Shown here in pieces: positions 1 to 9,343 of a stretch of 32,429 bases of DNA. Source of the stretch: Candidatus Poribacteria bacterium (lineage in GTDB: Bacteria > Poribacteria > WGA-4E > PCPOR2b); contig JADFGN010000015.1 in NCBI GenBank assembly GCA_022567695.1, positions 1-32,429 of the forward strand, given 5' to 3'. The notes under the pieces were generated by a model, which saw only the letters and a list, made by a program, of their open reading frames with translations, did not search any database and had not been told where the DNA came from. How positions within the stretch are numbered: the first letter of the stretch is position 1; each line of letters opens with the position of its first letter. Made by a program: the position numbers and the translations under genes.

Positions 1-492
1 CCGAAGTGCTTTATAGACGTTAGCAAACCACCGCTGAAGGTCGCCGATCCAATTTTTAACGCCACCCGACGAATAGGCAAGATCGAACGTTCCATTTAGC
101 AAATCTTTGGGCATTCGCAACAAGTCAGCACGTACAAAGCGACAGTCGATACCGACAATATCCGCATTCTTCTTCGCAGCCTCCAACTGTTTTCCCGAAT
201 TGTCTACTCCCACTGCCCGCGCACCTGCAAGTGCCCATTGCACCGTTGAGAGTCCATATCCGCACCCCATATCCAAAACCCGTTTGTCTTTGATGTCGCC
301 GACGTACTTGCGAATCATCTCTGGCGTTAAGTCATCGACTATTATGTTATCTGGAGCTTGAGCCAACATCGTCGGTACTGCGTCCGGGTGAATGAGCGGT
401 TGAAGGTCAACAAGCCCTTCGTCCCGCTGTCGGCGCAAGGAGTCCCATGCGTGTCGATTTACTTCTGCGGCTCGGTCTGTAATTTCTGACAT
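1..492 (-). CDS. class I SAM-dependent methyltransferase, partial (C-terminus beyond left edge)
   Basis: Minus-strand reading from ATG at 492 gives MSEITDRAAEVNRHAWDSLRRQRDEG...DKRVLDMGCGYGLSTVQWALAGARAVGVDNSGKQLEAAKK; the VLDMGCGYG motif is SAM-binding motif I. Missing from ORF track because it runs off the edge. Confidence 0.88.
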   Translation of the reverse strand, partial: MSEITDRAAEVNRHAWDSLRRQRDEGLVDLQPLIHPDAVPTMLAQAPDNIIVDDLTPEMIRKYVGDIKDKRVLDMGCGYGLSTVQWALAGARAVGVDNSGKQLEAAKKNADIVGIDCRFVRADLLRMPKDLLNGTFDLAYSSGGVKNWIGDLQRWFANVYKALR

Positions 493-498
493 GTAATC

Positions 499-1302
499 TC
501 ATAAATGCCTTAGAAAGGCGTCTGGATTATTCAGAAAATCTCTTGTCAATTTTACATGTTCAAGCTCATGATACTCAGTTTCTTCAATAGGAAGGTTATC
601 GAAGTTCAAGATGCATGCCTCGGGAAATGCCATTAAGATTGGTGAGTGGGTTGCAATTATGAACTGGCAATTCTGCTCTACCGCTTCCTTAAGCAGCGAT
701 AACAAACCCAACTGTCGTAATGGTGAAAGAGCAGCTTCAGGTTCATCAACTAAATAAAGACCTCTCGGAGTCATGCGCTGTTGAAATAGCTGCATGAAGC
801 TTTCTCCGTGAGAAAGTGCATCTGCGTTCTCTCCATATCGCTGGGTTAGAGCAGATTTTTCCCCAAGAGCCATGTCCAGCGCGAGGCGAACACCAAAGTC
901 ATCCGGTTTGTCTTGCAGTTCATTTTCGTATTTAGTGGCCAACGCTGTTAGTTCCGCACATGTTTGGTTAATTCGCTTTGCGAAGTTAAAGAAATCCTCT
1001 GCCCTCATGAAAAAACCGTGCTGAGTTTTCATGTGCCACACAAGTCTCAATCCAGCGGCTAATTTCCGAGCATGTGGCAAAGTTTCATCAGACTTGATGT
1101 CTTCGCCCCCAACTGTGATTGCACCAACTCCAACCGCAAGAGCTTCTAAAAACGTGGATTTGCCAGAACCATTCTCGCCAACCAGAAAAGTGACAGGCTG
1201 GCGAAACTCAACCTGCCCAAGAGCTTGGATGGCTGGGACATTAAAGGGAAATGTATCCGCTCTGCCACTTTCTTTTTTGTAAACTGCTTTTAGGTGAATC
1301 AT
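499..1302 (-). CDS. AAA family ATPase (ABC/RecF-like predicted ATP-binding protein)
   Basis: Walker A GENGSGKST, ABC-like LSHGES, Walker B LYLVDEPEAALSP, H-loop IIATHSPIL. Confidence 0.9.
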   Translation of the reverse strand: MIHLKAVYKKESGRADTFPFNVPAIQALGQVEFRQPVTFLVGENGSGKSTFLEALAVGVGAITVGGEDIKSDETLPHARKLAAGLRLVWHMKTQHGFFMRAEDFFNFAKRINQTCAELTALATKYENELQDKPDDFGVRLALDMALGEKSALTQRYGENADALSHGESFMQLFQQRMTPRGLYLVDEPEAALSPLRQLGLLSLLKEAVEQNCQFIIATHSPILMAFPEACILNFDNLPIEETEYHELEHVKLTRDFLNNPDAFLRHL

Positions 1303-1332
1303 ATCTTATAGTTTTGGAGCAGGAAATAGATG

Positions 1333-2286
1333 TCACGGTAGAAACACATTATAGGATGAAATTAATCCGGCAGGGCGATACGACAACTTCACCCGTTTCA
1401 GATTTTCTAAGCCGGAATCGTCCATCGCATTTATCCATTGATAGTCGGTTTGCTCTCGGCAGAATTCCCGGTAGATGAATTGGGGAAGTCCCTTTAGTTC
1501 CAGCCTCGTTACCTCAAAGAGAATGCAGAAAATCTTACTGTTGAGAGGATACCCAAAGATATAGCCTTTCAGTTCACCATCAATGTAAACGACACGCCCA
1601 ATCAAACCCAATTGTGCTGCTGTCATCAGCCCTGTGCGATGCGCATGCCAAGAGTCATCTAACATGCCTTGATAGATCGGTTCATCATACTTTGCTCGTC
1701 GTTCCTGCCGCCATGAGTCGTAGAGGGCAAGGCAATCGGCGAGATAGCAGGGCTGATACGGCTCTAGCGCAGCGGCGGGATAATTCTTGACGAAGGCATT
1801 GTAAGCCGAGCGTTTGCTTTTGTAACGATTTCCTCTGAGTTGGATGAGTGCCTCAGTTTCATAGAAGTATTCCGTCTCTTTGAGGACGGCACGAAAGCCC
1901 ATCTGTTGGAAAAAAGAGACTCGCTCTTCAGGCACATTTTCGATCCGCGCAATTTGTTTGTTACGATTTGCTTGAAGCATAAAGGCATAAGATTCACGAA
2001 TCGCTCTTTCGCTCGGTGCGCTGCCCATCGGCATGATGGGCATGAAGTAATCGCCGCCGTGCTTGGCAAAAACGCAGAATCGATCATCAATAATTGCCCA
2101 ATGAAATTCGAAGAGATTCCGCCAGATGTATAGTGCCGCAAACGCATAGCTCGATAAGCGCGTGGCGGTGTGACAGGCATATCGATCGAAAAGCGATTTA
2201 TTTGCTAGTGTGAGCGGTTGTATCACCATTCCTTGAATTGACAGATTGAAAATGGGGAGGGAGATGGGGTAAATTAAATGCCGCAA
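1333..2286 (-). CDS. DUF2156-like / GNAT-type acyltransferase-like protein
   Basis: 317 aa ORF; overall pattern (YIWRNLFEFHWAIIDDRFCVFAKHGGDYFMPIMPMG...YKSKRSAYNAFVKNYP...) resembles the phosphatidylglycerol lysyltransferase C-terminal (DUF2156) family. Confidence 0.7.
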   Translation of the reverse strand: MRHLIYPISLPIFNLSIQGMVIQPLTLANKSLFDRYACHTATRLSSYAFAALYIWRNLFEFHWAIIDDRFCVFAKHGGDYFMPIMPMGSAPSERAIRESYAFMLQANRNKQIARIENVPEERVSFFQQMGFRAVLKETEYFYETEALIQLRGNRYKSKRSAYNAFVKNYPAAALEPYQPCYLADCLALYDSWRQERRAKYDEPIYQGMLDDSWHAHRTGLMTAAQLGLIGRVVYIDGELKGYIFGYPLNSKIFCILFEVTRLELKGLPQFIYREFCREQTDYQWINAMDDSGLENLKRVKLSYRPAGLISSYNVFLP

Positions 2287-2828
2287 TCAATCAACGCACG
2301 GTTCAGCTTTTCCAGCACACGGACAATCACAACGGTCTCTTGATAAGGTCCAATTAAGCTCCAATTTGTTGCAATCATTTCAACGACCCCATCCGATTCC
2401 AGATAACTTGCGATGTGATTGATATAGGACTGGAATGTCTCGGCTTGAAATTCTGCTTCACCGAAAGGACAGATCATGTCAACACCGAGCACAATTTGCG
2501 TCCGATCTTCGTTGTACATCAGTGCGAAGGGATAGATTTGGCAGTCCAGCGGACGGATGGGATAGATGGTACATTCGCTCGTTTCGGGGTCAAAGAACGG
2601 GCAGATGTACATCTCCTTATGCGGCTTGAGTTTAATCTGCGCACTTTTCCCATCCGTCATTTGCCGAAATAAATCGGAATTTGCGCCGTCTGCAATCACT
2701 GTTTCGATTTCCGAATCTGTGAAGATTGGCGCGAGAAAACTGTCCTGATCGAGGAATCGACAGCAAACATCGCATGACAAACAAACCTTGCTCGGTACAA
2801 TCTGTTGAAGTTTTAACGGTCTTTGCAA
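2274..2828 (-). CDS. YkgJ family cysteine cluster protein
   Basis: CLSCDVCCRF...CPFFDPETSECTIYPIRPLDCQIYPF cysteine pattern typical of the YkgJ/CxxCxxCC zinc/iron-chelating family. Confidence 0.85.
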   Translation of the reverse strand: MQRPLKLQQIVPSKVCLSCDVCCRFLDQDSFLAPIFTDSEIETVIADGANSDLFRQMTDGKSAQIKLKPHKEMYICPFFDPETSECTIYPIRPLDCQIYPFALMYNEDRTQIVLGVDMICPFGEAEFQAETFQSYINHIASYLESDGVVEMIATNWSLIGPYQETVVIVRVLEKLNRALIDCGI

Positions 2829-2857
2829 AAGATTCCGCTCCTATTACACTGTCAGAT

Positions 2858-2913
2858 GGGAGGGCAAGGCTCCTGCCGCGCCTTGAATGGTTCGGCGGGA
2901 GCCTCACCCTCCC
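2858..2913. repeat. REP-like inverted repeat GGGAGGG(C/T)(A/G)AGGCTCC(T/C)GCCG
   Basis: Left arm 2858-2878 GGGAGGGCAAGGCTCCTGCCG; right arm 2893-2913 is the reverse complement with 3 transitions in 21; a single-arm copy occurs at 31641. Confidence 0.8.
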
Positions 2914-2943
2914 AGCAACTTTGCATAATTAATTTAACAGTGA

Positions 2944-4176
2944 CTAGCACCATGTCCGTTGAATCTTTGCAACGGCTTCAACGACATCATCCATATCTCC
3001 AGCTGAACCAAGCAACTGATTCTGGAAAAGCCAAACGCTCTCTTGGCAAACTTTTTCTGTGTGTGGACACGGAGTTTCACGGATGAGGTGTGGATATTTC
3101 TGAGCCACATGCGCGATGCCAGGCTCCTGCGACAGCGGAGATCTATATCCGATTGAACAGGGAATCCCTTCTTCACTCAGCGCTTCAACAAATTTACTGC
3201 GCGATTTTCCACCGAATCCATCGGGACTGTACCTGATGCAGTACAGATGATAACCGTGTTTGGTCACCCAAGGCGCGAGTTTTGGAGGCGTTATCCCTTC
3301 AATCTCTTCAAGACCCGTCGAGAGATAAGCCGCGTTTGCATTGCGGCGATCTGTTTGGGCTTCTAACTTTTCTAGGCGGACAAGCAACAGCGCGGCGAGA
3401 TATTCTGAAGGGCGATAGTTCCAGCCGAGTCGTGGATATTCCCATCGCGCACCGCCGGGCGCACGCCCCACATTCATGAAGGCATGAACGCGATCGCCGA
3501 TGTCTTTGTCATTTGTCGTCACCATGCCGCCCTCGCCGGAGGTGAGATTCTTCGACGACTGAAAGCTGAACGCTCCGGCATCACTGAGCGAGCCAACCTT
3601 TTTGTTCTGATACTCAGCCCCATGCGCCTGCGCACAATCCTCGATCAGCGCAAGTCCGTGCTTCTGTGCAATCTGTCGTAACGCATCCATGTCGGCCGGA
3701 TGCCCACCGAGATGCACAGGCAAAATAGCCCGCGTCCGATTCGGATCGATTGCCGCTTCCACAGCCTCCGGATCGATCGTAAAATAGTCGGGGTCGATGT
3801 CCACAAAGGCAACCGTACAGCGACGGTCGAGCACAGCGCTTGCTGTTGCCACAAAGGTGTAGTCGGGAACGATAACCTCACCGCCATCACCGAAACCATC
3901 TAGATCGAGAGCCCCGGCCAACGCTGCACTAATTGCGTCTGTACCGTGTGGCATCAATACGGCGTAATTCGTGCCAGAATACCGGGCGTACTTTTCACCA
4001 AGTTCTTCTGCCTTGCCTCCGGCGATTCCTTCAGTGGCACTGAGATAGACTTCACGCAGCTTGGGTTCGATCTCTGATTCCCATTCCTCAGTGGTGTTCA
4101 ATGGCCAAGGTGACCAAGGTTTTGCTTGGAGATCGCGGACAGGTGTTCCACCATCGATTGCTAATTTATTTGCCAT
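2944..4176 (-). CDS. DegT/DnrJ/EryC1/StrS family PLP-dependent aminotransferase
   Basis: 410 aa; HGTDAISAAL, VDIDPDYFTIDPEAVEAAI, PVHLGGHPADMD, LIEDCAQAHGA, GAFSFQSSKNLTSGEGGMV (PLP lysine region). Confidence 0.95.
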   Translation of the reverse strand: MANKLAIDGGTPVRDLQAKPWSPWPLNTTEEWESEIEPKLREVYLSATEGIAGGKAEELGEKYARYSGTNYAVLMPHGTDAISAALAGALDLDGFGDGGEVIVPDYTFVATASAVLDRRCTVAFVDIDPDYFTIDPEAVEAAIDPNRTRAILPVHLGGHPADMDALRQIAQKHGLALIEDCAQAHGAEYQNKKVGSLSDAGAFSFQSSKNLTSGEGGMVTTNDKDIGDRVHAFMNVGRAPGGARWEYPRLGWNYRPSEYLAALLLVRLEKLEAQTDRRNANAAYLSTGLEEIEGITPPKLAPWVTKHGYHLYCIRYSPDGFGGKSRSKFVEALSEEGIPCSIGYRSPLSQEPGIAHVAQKYPHLIRETPCPHTEKVCQESVWLFQNQLLGSAGDMDDVVEAVAKIQRTWC

Positions 4177-4206
4177 GAAATCCTCCTATGTTTCAATCAT
4201 TGTTGT

Positions 4207-4965
4207 TCAAGCCGATTTGCCCTTGCCCCGAACCACCGCGGCAGCGACTGACCATGAGTAATCCAGATCATCTGCCTGTGCATCGCGGTAAGTGGGAATC
4301 CACACCCATCGATCTGCACCAGATCTGTTCGGGTGGCTTGCATGAAGGGTGAGGTCGTGGAAGAATACCGCGCCGCCCGCTTCAAGCTCCGCAGTGACGG
4401 CTTTGGTTTCATCTACTGCATCAGGACGAAGCCGATGCCCAAATCCGTGTCCATCATTTGCCTTGCCATCATGAACCACAGCGGCTTTGTGAGAACCGGG
4501 ATATAGTTTCAGACAGCCGTTTTCCACCGTGGCATCATCAAGGGCAACCCATAACGAGATTTTATGAGCACCATGCCAGTAGTGCCAGTCTTGGTGCCAC
4601 GGGCTTGCGAATGTCATATAATCGCTTTTAAAGACCGCCTTATCGCTGAGGAATTCGATATTTGGAGCAAGGATAACCTCTAGAATGTCGAGCAATCGCT
4701 CATCACGCACCGCCTGACGAAACACGGAGCTACGTACCGCTAAACCGACAGACACGCCGTGGTCTGCGATACGTTTCGGATCTTTACCCGCCGCCGTAGC
4801 CTCGTGCCGAATTGTCTCTAAAATATCACGAATCTCAACTTTGAGTGCTTGTGCTTCAGCTCGATCGAAAAGGTGGGGAACAATGGCATATCCATTCTGA
4901 GCGAAGGCATCACTAATTTCTGTGCGTGCCGGAGGCATTTTTTCTCCTTGATAAATACAGAACAA
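4207..4965 (-). CDS. phytanoyl-CoA dioxygenase (PhyH) family protein
   Basis: HQDWHYW (HxD iron site), NGCLKLYPGSHK, FHDLTLHASHPNRS distal His. Confidence 0.93.
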   Translation of the reverse strand: MFCIYQGEKMPPARTEISDAFAQNGYAIVPHLFDRAEAQALKVEIRDILETIRHEATAAGKDPKRIADHGVSVGLAVRSSVFRQAVRDERLLDILEVILAPNIEFLSDKAVFKSDYMTFASPWHQDWHYWHGAHKISLWVALDDATVENGCLKLYPGSHKAAVVHDGKANDGHGFGHRLRPDAVDETKAVTAELEAGGAVFFHDLTLHASHPNRSGADRWVWIPTYRDAQADDLDYSWSVAAAVVRGKGKSA

Positions 4966-4983
4966 CCGCTTGGGATTAAACGA

Positions 4984-5478
4984 TTACCTATTTTCACTGA
5001 TTAAAGGCTCCAAAATAATGATAACATTTCCCCAGAAATACCAAGCCCTTTGAAATTCTTCAATCGAAAGGACAATAGGCGCTTGCTCCAAAAGCGGATC
5101 ATTGAAATAGACATGCTGCTCATCTACACCAACAATCACAACGGCGTGTAAACTCCTTGTGGTCAAATAAGGAAGGTATTCTGTATACACGACAGCGATT
5201 ACAGGCTTTTTGATGGAAGTCAAGTATAAGCGAATCTCCATTAAATTATACGATGCGACTTCTGCGCGAAATCCCAATTCCTCCATTCGGGAGAGATTTT
5301 CCAATACACTCCCTGACTCGGCAGTTCCCAAAAGTGAGAGCAAACTTTCTTCGGAGTATTTCTCTCCTAGTTCAGCAGAAAAACTGGACATCACCATTCG
5401 GAGGGCAGCCGGAACGCTCCAAAAGTAAGCGATTTGTATCCGCTCTAACGAAAAAACTGCCGACCTTGAAGTTTTCAT
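4984..5478 (-). CDS. C39-like peptidase domain protein (catalytic Cys apparently missing)
   Basis: 164 aa; QIAYFWSVPAALRMVMSSF aligns to Q-x(n)-CGPAALRMVL of C39 peptidases; SLHAVVIVGVDEQHVYFNDPL carries the His and Asn-Asp-Pro region. Confidence 0.65.
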   Translation of the reverse strand: MKTSRSAVFSLERIQIAYFWSVPAALRMVMSSFSAELGEKYSEESLLSLLGTAESGSVLENLSRMEELGFRAEVASYNLMEIRLYLTSIKKPVIAVVYTEYLPYLTTRSLHAVVIVGVDEQHVYFNDPLLEQAPIVLSIEEFQRAWYFWGNVIIILEPLISENR

Positions 5479-5659
5479 TTCCTCCTGTGTAGATGATGGG
5501 CACTCTCAAAATAAATTGAGATGAATCTATCATCTCCGGTTCCCCAGCCATAAAAGCAGATCCAACTTTCAAGAGCAGATATTGATTCACGACTACCCTT
5601 GCTTCTAACCACTTCCCCTCTGGTTTAATCTTTTTATAACTAAATGGTACGGAAATCAT
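5372..5659 (-). CDS. small conserved hypothetical protein overlapping the C39-like ORF
   Basis: ORF 5372..5731; likely internal start MISVPFSYKKIKPEGKWLEARVVVNQYLLLKVGSAFMAGEPEMID... at 5659 because the longer start overlaps the upstream Gfo gene. Confidence 0.5.
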   Translation of the reverse strand: MISVPFSYKKIKPEGKWLEARVVVNQYLLLKVGSAFMAGEPEMIDSSQFILRVPIIYTGGNENFKVGSFFVRADTNRLLLERSGCPPNGDVQFFC

Positions 5660-5714
5660 AAGCCCTCCGATTGGCATCGTATAATGCGTGAGGTTTTCAC
5701 ACGACACAATACAT

Positions 5715-6791
5715 CTATTCGCTAACCTCAATACGAACCTCTTTCCCGATCTCTGCGCTTTGGAGCAAGCCCTCCATCATCTGTTGCACAATCAACCCGT
5801 GACGAAGCGGGGCTTTACATGTTTTGCCGTCGAGGATGCATTCAATGAAGTGACCTGCGATGGCATCCCAAGGTGAACCGTTTTCGGTAAGCGTGGGATT
5901 GATGTCCTCAAATTCATTATTTTTATCAGTGCGGTAAAGTGTCAACGGATGTAAACGCCCTCCAGCTTCTGTACCAAAAAGCTCAATTTGGAATTCTCCC
6001 GGTTGGTGCGATGCCCAGAAGCTTTCGATTTGTAAGCCAATTCCGTTTTCGAATCGAATAAAGCCACCGGCATAATCATCGGCTTCATACTGTTCATAGG
6101 TTTCTTTGGGAGGCCTGGTGTTGTTCCAGTAACCCAACCCTCGCGGCCCAAACTTTGCGCCCGCAGCCCCCAAAACGCCTACAGGCCTCGGCAAGCCCAA
6201 AATCCACCACACGGCGTCAAGCACATGGACGCCCATGTCACGAAAAGCGCCACCACCTTTCTTAATGAACCCCAAGTTCCATGCGGGAATGCCGCTTCGT
6301 CGAACACTACGCGCTCTGGCATAGTACAATTCGCCGAAATATCCATCTCGAGCGAGATTGCCCAGATGTTGACACGGCGGACCAAAGCGTGTGGAGAGAG
6401 ACATCATATTGACTACACCAGCGGTCTCTGCCTCCGCGACCAGCGTCCTCGCGGCTTCCTCTGAATCGGCAAGTGGTTTTGTCACCATCACATGCTTGCC
6501 GTTTCGTACAACCTCCAGTGCGACGGGAACATGCCACTGATTTGGGGTACCAACGAACACGGCATCAATTTCGGGGTCTTTGCACATCTCCTTATAATCG
6601 GTGTAAAATTTGACCTCTCCCGGCAGGTCTTTGGCAAATTCTTCCATCCGATCTTCAAGTAGATCGCAGAGCGCAACCACTTCTCCACGAGGATTTCCTG
6701 AAAGGGCTTGACCATTGGGTTTACCGATGCCCATACCAACAACTGCAATTCGTACTTTGTCTTTTGTTGATGTCATCAGAGTTTTCTCCAA
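5715..6791 (-). CDS. Gfo/Idh/MocA family oxidoreductase
   Basis: N-terminal VRIAVVGMGIGKPNGQAL Rossmann motif, DAVFVGTPNQWHVPVALEVVRNGKHVMVTKPLA (EKP-like motif), DMGVHVLDAVWWILG. Confidence 0.95.
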   Translation of the reverse strand: MEKTLMTSTKDKVRIAVVGMGIGKPNGQALSGNPRGEVVALCDLLEDRMEEFAKDLPGEVKFYTDYKEMCKDPEIDAVFVGTPNQWHVPVALEVVRNGKHVMVTKPLADSEEAARTLVAEAETAGVVNMMSLSTRFGPPCQHLGNLARDGYFGELYYARARSVRRSGIPAWNLGFIKKGGGAFRDMGVHVLDAVWWILGLPRPVGVLGAAGAKFGPRGLGYWNNTRPPKETYEQYEADDYAGGFIRFENGIGLQIESFWASHQPGEFQIELFGTEAGGRLHPLTLYRTDKNNEFEDINPTLTENGSPWDAIAGHFIECILDGKTCKAPLRHGLIVQQMMEGLLQSAEIGKEVRIEVSE

Positions 6792-6970
6792 AACTGTCGT
6801 GCATAAGGTGTGAACGTAATGAACTTATCAAATCCTCAATACATGATACTCAACGCGAGTGCAAATTACGCTTTTGGATGATTCAGGATACAGGGTTCAA
6901 ACGTGTATCTTGAACCTTGCATCTTGCATAAGCGCAGTCTGTGACCGTTTACGGCATATCTGTGGTTTTT

Positions 6971-7534
6971 CTAAAACGGCCGACCTCTGGAGTTAAGCGC
7001 AGAAGGGACTTCGTTGTTGATAGGCTTAATCGATTTTAGGTAAGCGAAAATTGCTTTGAGGTCTTCATCGCTCATGTTCGCGTAATTTTTCGTTGGCATG
7101 GGAGGGAAGACTTTTCGATTGCCCTGCACACCTTGATGAAGCCCTGTGCGCAAGGTATCGATGAACATCTTCTCCGTCCATTCGCCCAGCCCTGTCTCTT
7201 TATCGGGAGTCAAGTTCGCAGCAAAAGATGTCCCGAATGGGCCGGAAAACGCAGTCATCGTTATTGATGTCAACACGAAAATTCCCTGTTGCATCATACT
7301 GAAATCATATTTGGGGTACGATTCATTAGCGGGGTGTCCCGCGAGATACATGCTCATATCTAAGGATGCACCTTTGCGCGGTGTATGACACGACCCGCAA
7401 GCACCGATGGTATCAACAAGGTATTTCCCCCGCTGAATCCGATCGCCTTGACTCTGTGCATAGTTAAGGCTAAATAGAATTAATATCAGTGCAGAAAAGG
7501 TCGTCACGCCAAAAATCCAATGCCTTTTGTTCAT
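6971..7534 (-). CDS. exported c-type cytochrome
   Basis: Signal-anchor N-terminus, CxxCH heme motif GACGSCHTPR, C-terminal PPMPTKNYANMSDEDLKAIFAYLKSIKPINNEVP. Confidence 0.93.
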   Translation of the reverse strand: MNKRHWIFGVTTFSALILILFSLNYAQSQGDRIQRGKYLVDTIGACGSCHTPRKGASLDMSMYLAGHPANESYPKYDFSMMQQGIFVLTSITMTAFSGPFGTSFAANLTPDKETGLGEWTEKMFIDTLRTGLHQGVQGNRKVFPPMPTKNYANMSDEDLKAIFAYLKSIKPINNEVPSALNSRGRPF

Positions 7535-7749
7535 ACCAAATTCTCCTTGATTATACAGATTGAAATGCTATTATATCACTGCTCATTGGCATTTGCAACA
7601 CCTTCATTAAGATCTGGAAGTGGTAGCAGAAACACAACTCGGAAGATAAAGAAAAGACTTGATTGCCTCTGAGAAGTTTGCTAAACTGGATATACGAGAA
7701 AAATGTCATCTCATACCAATTTGCAATAAAAAGGAGAATCTGATTTGGA

Positions 7750-7772
7750 GTGCGAAAACAGAGTTTTTGCAC
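7750..7772. repeat. hairpin GTGCGAAAAC-AGA-GTTTTTGCAC, related to the hairpin at 22681
   Basis: 10-bp stem (one G-T) with 3-nt loop in intergenic DNA; similar to GTGCAAAC/GTTTTGCAC at 22681-22701. Confidence 0.55.
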
Positions 7773-7858
7773 TTCAGAGATGTGACTTCGATTAACGCGG
7801 GTTGGTATCAATACATTACAAAGTGATAGCTGTTCCAAAAAATAAGAAAGGGACAACG

Positions 7859-8266
7859 ATGGACTGCATTTTTTGTGAAATCATTTCAGGCAACATACCC
7901 GCAACGAAGGTCTACGAAGATGATCAAACGCTCGCTTTTATGGATATTGCCCCAGCGAATCCCGGACATCTTCTTGTTATTCCAAAACGGCATCATCGCA
8001 ATATCTTCGACATTCCACCAGAAACGGCAGGTAAAATTATGGAGGTTGCAACAAAGCTTGCCAATGCAATTAAAGCGGCTTTGAATTCAGATGGATTAAA
8101 TCTCTTTCAGTCCAACGAATCTGCTGCGTTTCAGGAGGTTTTCCATTTCCATCTGCACCTCATTCCCCGATGGGAAGGTGACGGGCTAGTGACGCCTTGG
8201 AGAAACAAGGGAAACGATTCCGACCAGATTCGTGAAATTGCGAACAAAATTCGCCAACATGTTTGA
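7859..8266 (+). CDS. HIT family protein
   Basis: MDCIFCEIISGNIPATKVYEDDQTLAFMDI...NPGHLLVIPKRHH...FHFHLHLIPRW (HIT triad HxHxH). Start trimmed to 7859 from ORF 7802. Confidence 0.95.
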   Translation: MDCIFCEIISGNIPATKVYEDDQTLAFMDIAPANPGHLLVIPKRHHRNIFDIPPETAGKIMEVATKLANAIKAALNSDGLNLFQSNESAAFQEVFHFHLHLIPRWEGDGLVTPWRNKGNDSDQIREIANKIRQHV

Positions 8267-8390
8267 TGAAAAATAATCCCGACTGTAAGCGTTTAGGGAG
8301 AACAAAGGAAACGATGCAAAACACAGGCAACCCCTAAACAATAGAACCAAATGATTATTCTCAAAAGCAAATTAGGAACGAGGAATTGAG

Positions 8391-9212
8391 ATGGGAATAT
8401 TGACCCAAGCACATCATGAACACTTTGATGAACACGGCTACATGGTGATCGAAGATGCTGTCCCCACCGACCTTTGCACCGCTGTGGTCGATGCAATTTT
8501 CGCCTTCCTAGAAATGGATGCTGAGAACCCGAATGACTGGTATCGCTCACCCCACAAAACCGGTGCAGGCATGGTCGAAATGTACCAACATCAGGCGATG
8601 TGGAACGTCTACCAACATCCGCCGATTCATCAAATCTATACCGAGGTTTATGGCACCGAGCGGATTTGGGTTCACCCTGACCGTGTCAACATGAAACCCC
8701 CTCGGCATCCCGACCATCCCGATTGGGATCATAAGGGCATGTACCACTGGGATGCGGACACCTCAAAACTACCAGTTCGTTTCGGAACACAAGGCGTCCT
8801 GTTTCTAACGGACACGGCTGACAATCAGGGTTCTTTCGTTTGTTGGCCTGGAGCACATAAGTCGCTGATCGATAAGGAAAATCCGTGGGCTCCAGAAATT
8901 TCGCCAGAACACTTTATTCAAGTGCCAGCCAAGGCCGGATCACTGCTGATTTGGCATATTGCACTTCCGCATGGAAACGGCCGTAACACCTCCGACAAAC
9001 CGCGACTGGCGCAATACATGAACTTCTACCGCGTCCCCCATCCGATGAATGAAGAACGGCGACAAGAACGAATCACGCTGTGGCGAGAGCGAAGAGCCCT
9101 CGGCCGAGGACCTTATCCTGGCGATCCACGTGGATGGGAAGCAAAAAATTATGGTCCAGCAGAACTGACGCCACTCGGGCGAAAACTACTGGGGCTTGAC
9201 CTGTGGGACTAA
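8391..9212 (+). CDS. phytanoyl-CoA dioxygenase (PhyH) family protein
   Basis: HWDADTSKLP (HxD), GSFVCWPGAHKSL, LLIWHIALPHGNGRNTSDKPRLAQYMNF. Confidence 0.93.
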   Translation: MGILTQAHHEHFDEHGYMVIEDAVPTDLCTAVVDAIFAFLEMDAENPNDWYRSPHKTGAGMVEMYQHQAMWNVYQHPPIHQIYTEVYGTERIWVHPDRVNMKPPRHPDHPDWDHKGMYHWDADTSKLPVRFGTQGVLFLTDTADNQGSFVCWPGAHKSLIDKENPWAPEISPEHFIQVPAKAGSLLIWHIALPHGNGRNTSDKPRLAQYMNFYRVPHPMNEERRQERITLWRERRALGRGPYPGDPRGWEAKNYGPAELTPLGRKLLGLDLWD

Positions 9213-9343
9213 TTACATGAACTGAGATCCGACAAACACTTACCGAACTTGAAGGATACGTCATGACAACGTTTACGCAGATGAGCAATGTGTTATTTGA
9301 TTGATAACAACTCGTATTGACAACATTTTATGGAGTTTTTACA

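Noticed and set aside
1764-2180. Minus-strand 138 aa ORF
   Set aside because: Out-of-frame shadow of the DUF2156-like gene 1333..2286.
7551-7856. Minus-strand 101 aa ORF
   Set aside because: Covers an intergenic region with a hairpin repeat; composition not protein-like and no motifs.
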